From: an uncultured Hyphomicrobiales bacterium
GTDB taxonomy: Bacteria; Pseudomonadota; Alphaproteobacteria; Rhizobiales; Xanthobacteraceae
Direction of reading: 5' to 3'
Assembly (NCBI GenBank): GCA_903885555.1
Contig: CAISIV010000185.1
Location: 1-52,049, forward strand
Length of the DNA stretch: 52,049 nt
The notes beneath the pieces were generated by a model. That model was given only the letters and a program-made list of their open reading frames with translations, was not told the origin of the DNA and ran no database searches. How positions within the stretch are numbered: the stretch's first letter is position 1; each line of letters begins with the position of its first letter. Of this stretch, positions 44,214 to 52,049 are shown piece by piece. The translations under genes and the position numbers were made by a program.

Positions 44214-45764
44214 ATGACGCCCATGGGCGCGCTCTTCACCAAGACGACGACAACTGTACGCGGCGGCATGGCGATTTTCGCTGCAGCCGCAATCCTTTGG
44301 CCGGTCATGGCCGGGCAGGCGCTGGCGCGCGGGCCGGAAAATATCGCCGATACCGCAGAAGCCGTGATCGACGCCGTCGTCAATATTTCGACCAAACAGA
44401 CCGTCGACATCTCCGGCGGCGGCGCAATGCCGCAGCTGCCGCCAGGCTCGCCGTTCGAGGAATTCTTCGAAGAGTTCTTCAAGAACCGGCGCGGCCAGGG
44501 TGGTCCAGGCGGGCCGGGTGGACAGGGCGCCCCAGGCGGTCCGGGACGGCAGGGACAGGGCGGCGAAGGCAGCACGCCGCGCCGGGTCAGTTCGCTCGGC
44601 TCTGGCTTTGTCATCGATCCGTCCGGCCTCGTCGTCACCAATAACCACGTCATCGCCGACGCCGACGAAGTCAGTGTCATCCTCAACAACGGCACCACGT
44701 TGAAAGCCGAGGTTCTCGGCCGCGACACCAAGACCGATCTGGCGCTGCTCAAGGTCTCGTCGCCGACGCCGCTCAAGGCGGTGAAGTTCGGCGACAGCGA
44801 CAAGCTGCGTCTCGGCGAATGGGTCGTGGCGATCGGCAATCCGTTCAGCCTCGGCGGCACCGTGACCGCCGGTATCGTGTCGGCGCGCAACCGCGACATC
44901 AATTCGGGACCTTACGACAACTACATCCAGACCGACGCCGCCATCAATCGCGGCAACTCCGGCGGCCCGCTGTTCAACCTCGATGGTGACGTCATCGGCG
45001 TGAATACGGCGATCATCTCACCGTCCGGCGGCTCGATCGGCATCGGTTTTGCCGTGCCGTCGAAGACCGTGGTGGCGGTGATCGATCAGTTGCGTGAGTT
45101 CAAGGAAGTGCGGCGCGGCTGGCTCGGCGTGCGCATCCAGCAGGTCACCGACGAAATCGCCGAAAGCCTGAGCATCAAGCCGGCGCGCGGCGCACTCATC
45201 GCCGGTATCGACGACAAGGGTCCGGCCAAGCCTGCCGGTATCGAGCCCGGCGACGTCGTCATCAAGTTCGACGGCAAGGACATCAAGGAGATGCGCGATC
45301 TGCCCAAGATCGTCGCCGAAACTGCGGTCGGCAAGGATGTCGAAGTGCTGATCGTGCGCAAGGGCAAGGAAGAGAAGAAGACGGTCAGGCTTGGCCGTCT
45401 CGAAGAGACTGAGAAGAAGGTTGCCGCCGTCACCAAGAAAGATGACGTCGAGGAGAAGCCGGCGATCAAGAAAGCGCTTGGCCTCGATCTCGCCAATCTG
45501 TCCGACGATCTGCGCAAGAAGTTCAAGATCAAGGACAAGGTGAAAGGCGTGCTGATCACCGGCGTCGATGCCAATTCACCGGCGTCGGAAAAGCGCCTGG
45601 CGCCCGGCATGGTGATCGCCGAAGTGCAGCAGCAAGCTGTGGCGAACGCCACCGATCTGCAGAAGCGCGTCGAGTCGCTCAAAAAGGAAGGCAAGAAAGC
45701 GGTGGTGCTGCTTGTTGTCTCGCCCGACGGCGATCCGAGCTTTGTCGCGCTGAGTTTGCAATAA
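44214..45764 (+). CDS. degP: Periplasmic serine protease/chaperone DegP (HtrA, Do family)
   Basis: 516 residues. N-terminal hydrophobic signal (GGMAIFAAAAILWPVMAGQA, cleavage after LARG region), then a Gly/Pro-rich linker, trypsin-like domain with catalytic His145 (NNHV), Asp175 (KTDLALL) and Ser249 (RGNSGGPLF), and two PDZ domains (RRGWLGVRIQQV... and LDLANLSDDLRKKF...). It degrades or refolds damaged envelope proteins. ATG 44214 has its ribosome-binding site only two bases away; ATG 44223 is the alternative. Following hflKC, it completes an envelope quality-control block. Confidence 0.95.
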   Translation: MTPMGALFTKTTTTVRGGMAIFAAAAILWPVMAGQALARGPENIADTAEAVIDAVVNISTKQTVDISGGGAMPQLPPGSPFEEFFEEFFKNRRGQGGPGGPGGQGAPGGPGRQGQGGEGSTPRRVSSLGSGFVIDPSGLVVTNNHVIADADEVSVILNNGTTLKAEVLGRDTKTDLALLKVSSPTPLKAVKFGDSDKLRLGEWVVAIGNPFSLGGTVTAGIVSARNRDINSGPYDNYIQTDAAINRGNSGGPLFNLDGDVIGVNTAIISPSGGSIGIGFAVPSKTVVAVIDQLREFKEVRRGWLGVRIQQVTDEIAESLSIKPARGALIAGIDDKGPAKPAGIEPGDVVIKFDGKDIKEMRDLPKIVAETAVGKDVEVLIVRKGKEEKKTVRLGRLEETEKKVAAVTKKDDVEEKPAIKKALGLDLANLSDDLRKKFKIKDKVKGVLITGVDANSPASEKRLAPGMVIAEVQQQAVANATDLQKRVESLKKEGKKAVVLLVVSPDGDPSFVALSLQ

Positions 45765-45769
45765 CGTCC

Positions 45770-45801
45770 GTATCCCTCGCCCATTTGCGGGTGAGGGATA
45801 C
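45770..45801. terminator. Hairpin after degP
   Basis: GTATCCCTCGCCC-ATTT-GCGGGTGAGGGATAC, a 13-base stem with one mismatch-type pair, five bases after the degP stop. It resembles the GGTGAGGG palindromes found elsewhere in the window, so it may double as a repeat element. No T run follows. Confidence 0.6.
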
Positions 45802-45815
45802 AGGACTGCGGGCAT

Positions 45816-45905
45816 TTAGAGCCCGAAAGCGCAGTATTCGTAAGTAGAGCTCGATTTGGCCGGTTCGCCCCACAGGCGCTTCAACGAACTGATCAAAAAC
45901 AACAT
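45816..45905 (-). CDS. Possible 29-residue small protein
   Basis: On the minus strand, ATG 45905 follows a strong AGGGGGA ribosome-binding site seven bases upstream and encodes MLFLISSLKRLWGEPAKSSS then TYEYCAFGL and a stop. The composition (hydrophobic start, basic KRLW, single Cys) is not what random GC-rich frames usually give. No homologue is known to me. It sits in the 230-base gap between degP and the Gdx gene. Expression is unproven. Confidence 0.45.
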   Translation of the reverse strand: MLFLISSLKRLWGEPAKSSSTYEYCAFGL

Positions 45906-45997
45906 TGTTGCGTCCCCCTTGGTTGATGCGTCTACCTTAGGGGGCAAGGTCGGAACATTTGGTTCCCACAAACGGTTAAAAATTGGGCACCAGGCCG

Positions 45998-46318
45998 TTA
46001 TGTCGTGCTCGAGAATTTCATCAGCACGATCCCGGAGATGATCAGGCCCGCCGCCAAAACGCGGGTCGCGTTCGCCGGCTCTTCAAGAACGACAATGCCG
46101 ATTGCAAAGGCGCCGATCGCACCAATGCCGGTCCAGACCGTGTAGGCGGTGCCGAGCGGCAATGTTTTCATGGCAACGGCGAGCAGGACGAAGCTCACCA
46201 GACTTGCTCCGATGGCGATGGCTGACGGCACCAGCTTGGTAAAGCCGTCCGACTGCTTCATGAAATAGGTCCAGATGACTTCCAGACCGCCAGCGACAAT
46301 AAGAATAATCCAGGCCAC
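45998..46318 (-). CDS. gdx: Small multidrug resistance protein, Gdx/SugE type (guanidinium exporter)
   Basis: 106 residues starting at GTG 46318. Four transmembrane helices and the invariant Glu13 (AGGLEVIW), then LPLGTAYTVWTGIGAIGAFA, the signature that separates Gdx/SugE from EmrE-type drug exporters. Gdx proteins exchange guanidinium for protons across the inner membrane as antiparallel dimers. Upstream of the GTG is a perfect 14-base palindrome CCGGGACGTCCCGG (46339-46352), which can form a hairpin with an ACGU loop; see findings for its possible meaning. Confidence 0.9.
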   Translation of the reverse strand: MAWIILIVAGGLEVIWTYFMKQSDGFTKLVPSAIAIGASLVSFVLLAVAMKTLPLGTAYTVWTGIGAIGAFAIGIVVLEEPANATRVLAAGLIISGIVLMKFSSTT

Positions 46319-46360
46319 GGCCGCTCTCCCTAGAAAGACCGGGACGTCCCGGAGTGTCGA

Positions 46361-47248
46361 TCAAACTGCAACAAACTCTTCCACCTTGTAGCCCTGCAGG
46401 TACAGCAGCGCGGTGAGGTCGCCGTGATCGATGCGCGCCGCAGCGGCCTCGGCTACTTTCGGCTTGGCGTGATAGGCGACGCCTAATCCGGCTTCCGCGA
46501 TCATGTCGAGATCGTTGGCGCCGTCGCCGGTCGCCATCGTGTCTCCGCCGCCAAGTCCCAGCCGCCTGCGCAATTCGATCAAGGTGGCGCGCTTGGTCTC
46601 GCGACCGAAGATCGGTTCATTTACTGCGCCCGCCAATTTATCGTCGGCCAGCGTCAGCGTGTTGGCGCGGGTCTCGTCGAAGCCGATCATTTTGGCGATG
46701 CGGTCTGTAAACAATGTGAAGCCGCCGGACACCAGCGCGGTGTAGACGCCGTGCTTGCGCATGGTCTGCACCAAAGTGCGGCCGCCGGGCGTCAGCGTGA
46801 TGTGCTTTTCGATAACCTCGTCGACGACATTGACCGGCAAACCTTTGAGCAAAGCCACGCGCTCGCGCAGTGCCGGTTCGAAGGCGATCTCGCCGCGCAT
46901 GGCGCGTTCGGTGATCGCCGCCACGTGCTCTTTCAATCCGACGAAAGCAGCCAGTTCGTCAATGCATTCCTGGCCGATCATGGTGGAGTCCATGTCCGCC
47001 AAAAACAGCTTCTTGCGCCGGTTGGGGGCCAGCTGAACCACGACGTCCACCGCCGCGTTAACGACGCCGCGCAATTGGGCAACGACTGCGCGTTGGTCCA
47101 GGCCGCCGCTTAAGCTAAAGGGAATGTCGGTGGCGCCGGGGCCGAGCCGTTGCGGCTCTGCCGCGCCGGGCAATTCGGCACGGACGCGCGCCAGCATGGA
47201 CGCGTCGAGCGCGTTCGAAGGGCCGATCAGGGTTGCGACATGAGTCAT
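46361..47248 (-). CDS. serB: Phosphoserine phosphatase
   Basis: 295 residues from ATG 47248 ([17 protein letters not shown]); the open frame continues to 48007 as a shadow of miaA. HAD-type catalytic core: [16 protein letters not shown] (nucleophile and acid Asp), [29 protein letters not shown] and [18 protein letters not shown]. It makes serine from phosphoserine, the last step of serine synthesis. The N-terminal 80 residues form an ACT-like domain as in other SerB proteins. Its start region overlaps that of the divergent miaA by nine bases. Confidence 0.95.
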   Translation of the reverse strand: MTHVATLIGPSNALDASMLARVRAELPGAAEPQRLGPGATDIPFSLSGGLDQRAVVAQLRGVVNAAVDVVVQLAPNRRKKLFLADMDSTMIGQECIDELAAFVGLKEHVAAITERAMRGEIAFEPALRERVALLKGLPVNVVDEVIEKHITLTPGGRTLVQTMRKHGVYTALVSGGFTLFTDRIAKMIGFDETRANTLTLADDKLAGAVNEPIFGRETKRATLIELRRRLGLGGGDTMATGDGANDLDMIAEAGLGVAYHAKPKVAEAAAARIDHGDLTALLYLQGYKVEEFVAV

Positions 47249-48172
47249 GCGATGCGAGCCAATAAGGCGGTGCTTATTGCAGGGCCGACCGCCAGCGGCA
47301 AGTCGGCGCTGGCTTTGGCATTGGCCGAGAAGCTCGGCGGCACCGTCATCAATGCCGATTCGATGCAGGTCTATTCGCACCTGCGCGTCATTACCGCGCG
47401 GCCCACGCCGGACGAAGAGGCGCGGGCGCCGCACCGGCTCTATGGCACGATCGATGAGGCAGAGAATTATTCGGTCGGGCGCTGGGTTCGCGATGCCGGT
47501 GAGGTGCTGGCCGAGACTGCGGCCGGAGGCCGCATGCCGATTATCGTTGGCGGCACCGGGCTGTATTTCAAGGCGCTGACATCCGGACTGGCGGCGGTGC
47601 CGCCGATCCCCGCCGAAATCCGTGCCCAGGTGCGGGCGAGGGTGGAGAACGAGGGCGTCGCGCCGGTCTATGCCGAATTGCTGGTGCGCGATCCGGTGAC
47701 GGCGCATCGCTTGATGCCGCTCGATCGCGTTCGCATCTGCCGCGCGCTTGAAGTCATTCTGGCGACCGGACGCTCGCTGTCGGAGTGGCATCAGGACGGC
47801 GGCATGGCGCCGCTGCTCGATCCGGCGCGGGCGGCCAAGATATTTCTCACCTGTGAGCGCACCGAGCTGGTGGCCCGCATCGATAAACGTTTCACCGCCA
47901 TGCTCGAAGCGGGCGCGCTCGACGAGGTGCGCGCTCTTGCCGCACGTCAGCTCGATCCGTTGCTGCCGGCGATGAAGGCGCATGGCGTGCCGTGGCTGAT
48001 CCGTCACCTCAACGGCGAGATTTCATTGGAGGAGGCTGCCGAGGGCGGCCGCATGGATACGCGCCGCTACGCAAAACGTCAGGTTACATGGTTTCGAGGC
48101 CAGATGACGGACTGGACTGCGGTGACGCCCGACGTCGAGGTCGATGACATCGCCGCGATGCTACCGCGATAG
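47240..48172 (+). CDS. miaA: tRNA dimethylallyltransferase
   Basis: 310 residues from ATG 47240, chosen because AGGG precedes it at good spacing; ATG 47252 is the alternative. P-loop GPTASGKS (residues 15-22), the DSMQVY and [17 protein letters not shown] segments, the [14 protein letters not shown] motif and [14 protein letters not shown] near the end are all standard MiaA. It adds dimethylallyl to A37 of tRNAs reading UNN codons. The gene is divergent from serB with overlapping starts (ATGAGTCAT), so the promoters of each gene must lie inside the other. Confidence 0.96.
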   Translation: MSHAMRANKAVLIAGPTASGKSALALALAEKLGGTVINADSMQVYSHLRVITARPTPDEEARAPHRLYGTIDEAENYSVGRWVRDAGEVLAETAAGGRMPIIVGGTGLYFKALTSGLAAVPPIPAEIRAQVRARVENEGVAPVYAELLVRDPVTAHRLMPLDRVRICRALEVILATGRSLSEWHQDGGMAPLLDPARAAKIFLTCERTELVARIDKRFTAMLEAGALDEVRALAARQLDPLLPAMKAHGVPWLIRHLNGEISLEEAAEGGRMDTRRYAKRQVTWFRGQMTDWTAVTPDVEVDDIAAMLPR

Positions 48173-48308
48173 GCAGCATCCGATTTTATTAATTTGGATT
48201 ATTATAGAAGTGTATTTTTAAATCCCACACCCGGTTCTGTAGTTTAAAGTCTCTTTCACCAATAGGTTTCATTCTACGCGTATTGCGCGCTGTAGAGGTA
48301 ACTTTGTA

Positions 48309-50375
48309 ATGTTTCGGAATTTTGGCGGCATCAAAATTGCCACACGAATTGCGCTTTCTTTTGCGCTCGTGATTCCAATCGCGATGTGGGCCTTGTTCGC
48401 CGAGGCCAGCCGGTCGTGGCAAGTCTATCGTACGGCTGAAATCGCTGATCGGCAGAACGCATCCGCCAACGCGCTGATCCTCGGCGTCTATGACGTCCTC
48501 ATCGAGCGGCAATTCATCAACAATGCGCTGCAAGGTGCCGAGCCCGCGGGTCCGGCCGCGCTCAAGAACATCAAGGATAATCGTACGCCGGCGATGGCAA
48601 AAATCGATGCAGCGTTTGCCGACCTGATGACGCAGGACTTTACCGGCAAGGATGCGCTGGTTGCCGAGTTCACTGCTGCCCGCGATAAGGCCAATCAGTA
48701 TCGAAACAAGTCGGATGCCGCCATCGCACAGGCGGCGCCGCAACGCGACGCCGACGTCGTCAAGAACACCTATGCCGTCATGTCGTCGTTTGTGGAGACG
48801 GCGCAAAAATTGTGGAACGGCGTGCTGGGTAATACCAGCGGCCTCGATCCCGAACTGTCGCGGCTGGCCAATATTCGCGTACTGGCCTGGAACATGCGCG
48901 ATACCGCGGGGCGTGAACGCGCAACAATTTCGCAAGCGATATCGGCCAAGGCTGCGATCTCGCCCGATAATATTTCGAATATCAAAAGCATTCGCGCGCA
49001 GGTCGGCCTGATGTGGCGGTTGCTGGAAGGCAATCTCAGGGTTGGGGAGCACGCAAGTATCGCGAAAGGTGTGCAGGCGGCAAAGAACGGCTATTTCGCC
49101 AAGTTCCAGCCGCTCGCCGATCAGATGCAGAAGGCGTCGGCCAACGGCGCCAGTTATCCCATGGCGATTGGCGAATGGGCCGACACGACCACGCCGTTGC
49201 TCGCCACCATCCTGGACGTGATGAATGGCGCCAGCGAAGCGAGCGAATTGCATACAGCCAATCTGAAGCGTTCCGGCTGGCAAAGCGTGGTTATAAGCGC
49301 AAGTTTCCTGGTGGCCTGCGTGCTCTTGTTCGTCGGCGTGATTGCCTTCGCGGTCGTAACGATCGCGCGCCCTCTCCGGGCGCTGACCAGGCCGCTCGAC
49401 GAACTCGCCAAGGGCAACTTTGCCGTCAAGGTCCCCGGAATCGGACGCAAGGATGAGATCGGCCAAATCGCGTGTGCTGTCGATCTGATGGCCGCTAAGG
49501 TTCGCGAAGCCCTGCTTCAGATCAAGGTGTCTGCCCGCGAAGTCACCAATGCTTCGGCTGAAATCGCCACCAGCACGACCGATCTGTCGCAAAGCACTGA
49601 GGAGCAGGCCGCGAGCCTCGAGCAGACCTCGGCCTCGATGGAAGAAATCTCCTCGATCGTGCGCAAGAATTCCGAGAGTGCGCAACACGCTGCGCAATCG
49701 GCCGCGCAGACCCGCAGCATTGCCGATCAAAGCGGCGCGGTCGTCGCCAAGGCGATCGACGCCATGGCGCGGATTGAAGAGTCCTCGCACAAAGTGTCCG
49801 ACATTATCGGCGTGATCGACGAGATCGCACGCCAGACCAACCTGCTGGCGCTTAACGCCGCGGTAGAAGCAGCAAGAGCCGGTGAAGCTGGCCGCGGTTT
49901 CGCGGTGGTCGCCACCGAAGTCCGCAGTCTGGCCCAGCGCTCGTCGCAGGCCGCCAAGGACATCACTGCGTTGATCACCAACTCATCCGGTCAGGTTCAG
50001 GAAGGCGTGCAACTGGTCAATCAGGCCGGTTCGGCGTTGGGCGAAATCACCAAGTCGATTAATATTGTCACGCAGATCATCGCCGATATCGCGGCCGCGG
50101 GCGCCGAGCAGGCCAGCGGCGTCGATGAAATCAACAAAGCCATCACACAGATGGACAATGTGACTCAGCAGAACTCAGCCCTGGTCGAAGAAAATGCGGC
50201 GACCGCCAAGACGCTCGAGCATCAGGCGCAGAATATGGACGATCAGGTCGCATATTTCCGGATCGAAGCCGAACCTGATACCGCGCCGATGGATGCCCAA
50301 AGCGTCAATACGCGGTCGGAACAGCGGCGTCCGCAGCCGGTACGCGCCGCACCGCGACGCCGTTCGGCTGCCTGA
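48309..50375 (+). CDS. Methyl-accepting chemotaxis protein
   Basis: 688 residues. TM1 at about 12-32, a roughly 290-residue periplasmic helical-bundle sensor, TM2 at about 327-349, a HAMP linker (RPLDELAKGNFAVKVPGIGR, DEIGQIACAVDLM), then the signalling coiled coil with the conserved tip IGVIDEIARQTNLLALNAAV, EAARAGEAGRGFAVVATEVR (from about residue 500). No C-terminal NWETF pentapeptide; the end is RAAPRRRSAA. The ligand is unknown. Followed after 159 bases by a second similar gene. The 136-base gap before it (48173-48308) is strongly AT-rich and probably carries its promoter. Confidence 0.95.
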   Translation: MFRNFGGIKIATRIALSFALVIPIAMWALFAEASRSWQVYRTAEIADRQNASANALILGVYDVLIERQFINNALQGAEPAGPAALKNIKDNRTPAMAKIDAAFADLMTQDFTGKDALVAEFTAARDKANQYRNKSDAAIAQAAPQRDADVVKNTYAVMSSFVETAQKLWNGVLGNTSGLDPELSRLANIRVLAWNMRDTAGRERATISQAISAKAAISPDNISNIKSIRAQVGLMWRLLEGNLRVGEHASIAKGVQAAKNGYFAKFQPLADQMQKASANGASYPMAIGEWADTTTPLLATILDVMNGASEASELHTANLKRSGWQSVVISASFLVACVLLFVGVIAFAVVTIARPLRALTRPLDELAKGNFAVKVPGIGRKDEIGQIACAVDLMAAKVREALLQIKVSAREVTNASAEIATSTTDLSQSTEEQAASLEQTSASMEEISSIVRKNSESAQHAAQSAAQTRSIADQSGAVVAKAIDAMARIEESSHKVSDIIGVIDEIARQTNLLALNAAVEAARAGEAGRGFAVVATEVRSLAQRSSQAAKDITALITNSSGQVQEGVQLVNQAGSALGEITKSINIVTQIIADIAAAGAEQASGVDEINKAITQMDNVTQQNSALVEENAATAKTLEHQAQNMDDQVAYFRIEAEPDTAPMDAQSVNTRSEQRRPQPVRAAPRRRSAA

Positions 50376-50534
50376 CGCGTCGTCTGACCGTCACGGGCGA
50401 TAATCCAGAATAACTAAATGCGTTAGTGAAAAGCGCTGACGCCGCGTAACAATTTTATAAAATCGTTTAGAAAGCCTGTCCACTATCGCTCCAAATTCTG
50501 GTCTCGTCGACAATCAGGAATTGGATGCACCGTC

Positions 50535-52049
50535 ATGCTTGATAGGCTCACCGTCAGCGTCCTGTTGAAGTCCGTCATCACCACCTTGGCGGCGGCTGTG
50601 GTGGTCATGCTGTCCTTGGGAGCCTGGCAGTCGTGGAATCGCTTGACGACTCTCAGCCGGATCGGCGCTGTCGCAGAAGCCTCATCTTATCTCTTCACGT
50701 CTCTGCACAATCTCCGCGTGGACCGATCGACAACGTTTCGTACGCTGAGTGGTGAAGAGCAGTTTTCTTCGCCGCCTGCGCAGCTCAAAGAAGTCCGCGA
50801 CGCTGAAATGCCGGCCCTCAAGGCCGGCCTGATTGCATTAGCTGCCGCTGACTTTCCCGGACGGCAAGACGCGATCGGTGGTCTCAATGCGTCGCTGACG
50901 CGGCTGATTGCGCTGCATCAGGAAACCGTGTCGGCCTTCCAGCAGCCGAAGGCAGCGCGCCGGCAAGGCCTGGTGCAGGATTTCAACAACGACACCAACG
51001 TCCTGATGACGTTGCTCGACAAGACGTCGTCGCTGATGACCCGATCGGTGAAGCTTGAGGACGCGTATATCGACCAATTGCTGGAAATAAAGCAGCTGGC
51101 CTGGGTCGCGCGTAACGCGGCCGGCGATGCCTCGGTCATGCTATCGAACGGGCTCAGCGGACAGCCGCTGGGGACCGACGCGTTCGTTAAATACACCGCT
51201 CATATGAGCAGACTTGAAACGGCCTGGGCTGCCTTGGAGGACATTGCTGCCGGTCTTTCGCTTCCGGCCAGTCTCACCGCGGCTATCGAAAAGGGCAATA
51301 AGGAGTTTCTTGGCGCAGAATACAGCGCGCTCCGGCTGAAAACGTTGAACTCCTTGATCGCCGGCGAAAAACTCAATGTCAATGTGGTGGACTGGTCGCG
51401 GATGTCGGTGGCGAAGCTCGCATCGCTGTTGAATGTCGCCGAGGCGGCGCTGGATGCTGCGAAGGGTTACGCCGCGACCCAGCGCACGAGCGCGACGTCG
51501 GCTTTGACGATCCAGCTTGGCTTGCTGATCATGGCGCTGGTCTTGGCAGGGACCGTGATGCTTCTGGTCTCCCGCCGCGTGATTGCGCCGCTGCGGATGA
51601 TCCAGGAAGTGATGTTGAAGGTCGCGACCGGCGACTTCAATGTGTCGATGCCGAAGATCGATCGCAAGGACGAAGTCGGCCAGATCGCCGGCGCGGTCCG
51701 CTCGATGATCGGCCGTATTCGCGAGACCATCGGCGAGATCAAATCGTCCGCCAGCGAAGTCACCAACGCGTCGTCGGAAATCTCCTCGAGCACGACCGAC
51801 CTGTCTCAGCGTACGGAAGAGCAGGCTGCCAGCCTTGAGGAGACCACGGCGTCGATGGAGGTCATCTCCGCGACCGTGAAGAAGAACGCCGAGAATGCTC
51901 AGCAGGCCAATTCGTCGGCCGGTGAAACTCGCCGGATCGCCGAGCAGGGCGGCGCCGTCGTCGCGCACGCGGTCGATGCGATGGCCAAGATCGAGGACTC
52001 CTCGCGCAAGATCTCCGACATCATCGGCGTCATCGACGAAATCGCCCGC
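50535..52049 (+). CDS. Methyl-accepting chemotaxis protein, 3' end cut by window
   Basis: Open from ATG 50535 to the last base (505 codons, no stop), so too incomplete to show as a closed frame. TM1 VITTLAAAVVVMLSLGAWQS at about 14-33, a periplasmic helical sensor, TM2 TIQLGLLIMALVLAGTVMLL (about 320-342), HAMP (VIAPLRMIQEVMLKVATGDF, KDEVGQIAGAVRSM), and signalling helices (STTDLSQRTEEQAASLEETT) up to IIGVIDEIAR, just reaching the tip. Domain order matches the upstream MCP and the cytoplasmic part is very similar, but the sensor halves differ, suggesting duplication followed by change in ligand. Confidence 0.93.
   Translation, partial: MLDRLTVSVLLKSVITTLAAAVVVMLSLGAWQSWNRLTTLSRIGAVAEASSYLFTSLHNLRVDRSTTFRTLSGEEQFSSPPAQLKEVRDAEMPALKAGLIALAAADFPGRQDAIGGLNASLTRLIALHQETVSAFQQPKAARRQGLVQDFNNDTNVLMTLLDKTSSLMTRSVKLEDAYIDQLLEIKQLAWVARNAAGDASVMLSNGLSGQPLGTDAFVKYTAHMSRLETAWAALEDIAAGLSLPASLTAAIEKGNKEFLGAEYSALRLKTLNSLIAGEKLNVNVVDWSRMSVAKLASLLNVAEAALDAAKGYAATQRTSATSALTIQLGLLIMALVLAGTVMLLVSRRVIAPLRMIQEVMLKVATGDFNVSMPKIDRKDEVGQIAGAVRSMIGRIRETIGEIKSSASEVTNASSEISSSTTDLSQRTEEQAASLEETTASMEVISATVKKNAENAQQANSSAGETRRIAEQGGAVVAHAVDAMAKIEDSSRKISDIIGVIDEIAR

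Noticed and set aside
45952-45980. GGAAC-N17-GGTT resembling an EcfG general-stress promoter
   Set aside because: It points into the 3' end of the gdx gene with no gene to drive, and the -10 does not match well.
47249-48007. N-terminal extension of serB opposite miaA
   Set aside because: The serB similarity starts at the Met at 47248; the extension is antisense to miaA motifs.
1-52049. CRISPR arrays, tRNA or rRNA genes, insertion-sequence transposases, integrases
   Set aside because: None seen by eye in either strand; the only RNA gene supported is the tmRNA.

Overview
The window is a GC-rich chromosomal segment from an alphaproteobacterium of the order Hyphomicrobiales (Rhizobiales), most like the Bradyrhizobium/Pseudolabrys/Xanthobacteraceae side. 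The clues are a circularly permuted (two-piece) tmRNA gene whose tag reads ANDNYAPVAQAA, an alpha-type SspB, the fumC/DUF4169/ribbon-helix-helix neighbourhood, the intergenic 'CGTCATGCCCGG' palindromes, and many tripartite tricarboxylate transporter (TTT) substrate-binding proteins. These are judgements from motifs and gene order; no database search was run.

Layout. 1-380: start of a secreted RlpA-like protein. 543-3930: an AT-richer two-gene cassette (membrane protein plus 771-residue protein of unknown function) placed between rlpA and the 3' end of the uvrD/pcrA helicase; this is the best candidate for an undescribed system. 3936-6647: UvrD/PcrA helicase carrying an in-frame palindromic repeat. 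6781-11281: an SDR dehydrogenase, then a leftward catabolic-looking cluster (thioesterase, beta-propeller protein, dienelactone hydrolase, TTT binding protein) and a 46-codon small gene. 11380-16358: FAD-linked oxidase and a large AsmA protein. 16363-19758: RHH and DUF4169 proteins, a 0.5 kb gene-poor AT-rich gap, fumC, sspB and tmRNA. 19835-29100: three TTT binding proteins, a Zur-box-headed zinc-uptake pair (DUF2946 plus ZnuD-like receptor), a split chromate transporter and the only complete TTT operon (tctB-tctA-tctC).

29232-35304: small secreted protein, membrane protein, exported DUF1501/DUF1800 pair, an RsuA-type pseudouridine synthase and two methyltransferases. 35521-38279: LysR regulator, TTT binding protein, alpha/beta hydrolase. 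38423-41635: thyA, a Tat-exported amidohydrolase, GNAT acetyltransferase, folA; the amidohydrolase interrupts what looks like an ancestral thyA-GNAT-folA operon. 41783-45764: hflK-hflC-DUF2065-degP membrane protein quality-control block. 45816-48172: a tiny ORF, a Gdx/SugE exporter, serB and miaA, the last two head-to-head with overlapping start regions. 48309-52049: two tandem methyl-accepting chemotaxis proteins, the second cut by the window end.

Most of the sequence is ordinary core and transport metabolism. The items that stand out are the 543-3930 cassette, the palindromic insertion inside the helicase, the thyA C-terminal relic upstream of the GNAT gene, the perfect Zur-like palindrome, and the excess of orphan TTT binding proteins over permease genes (five to one).
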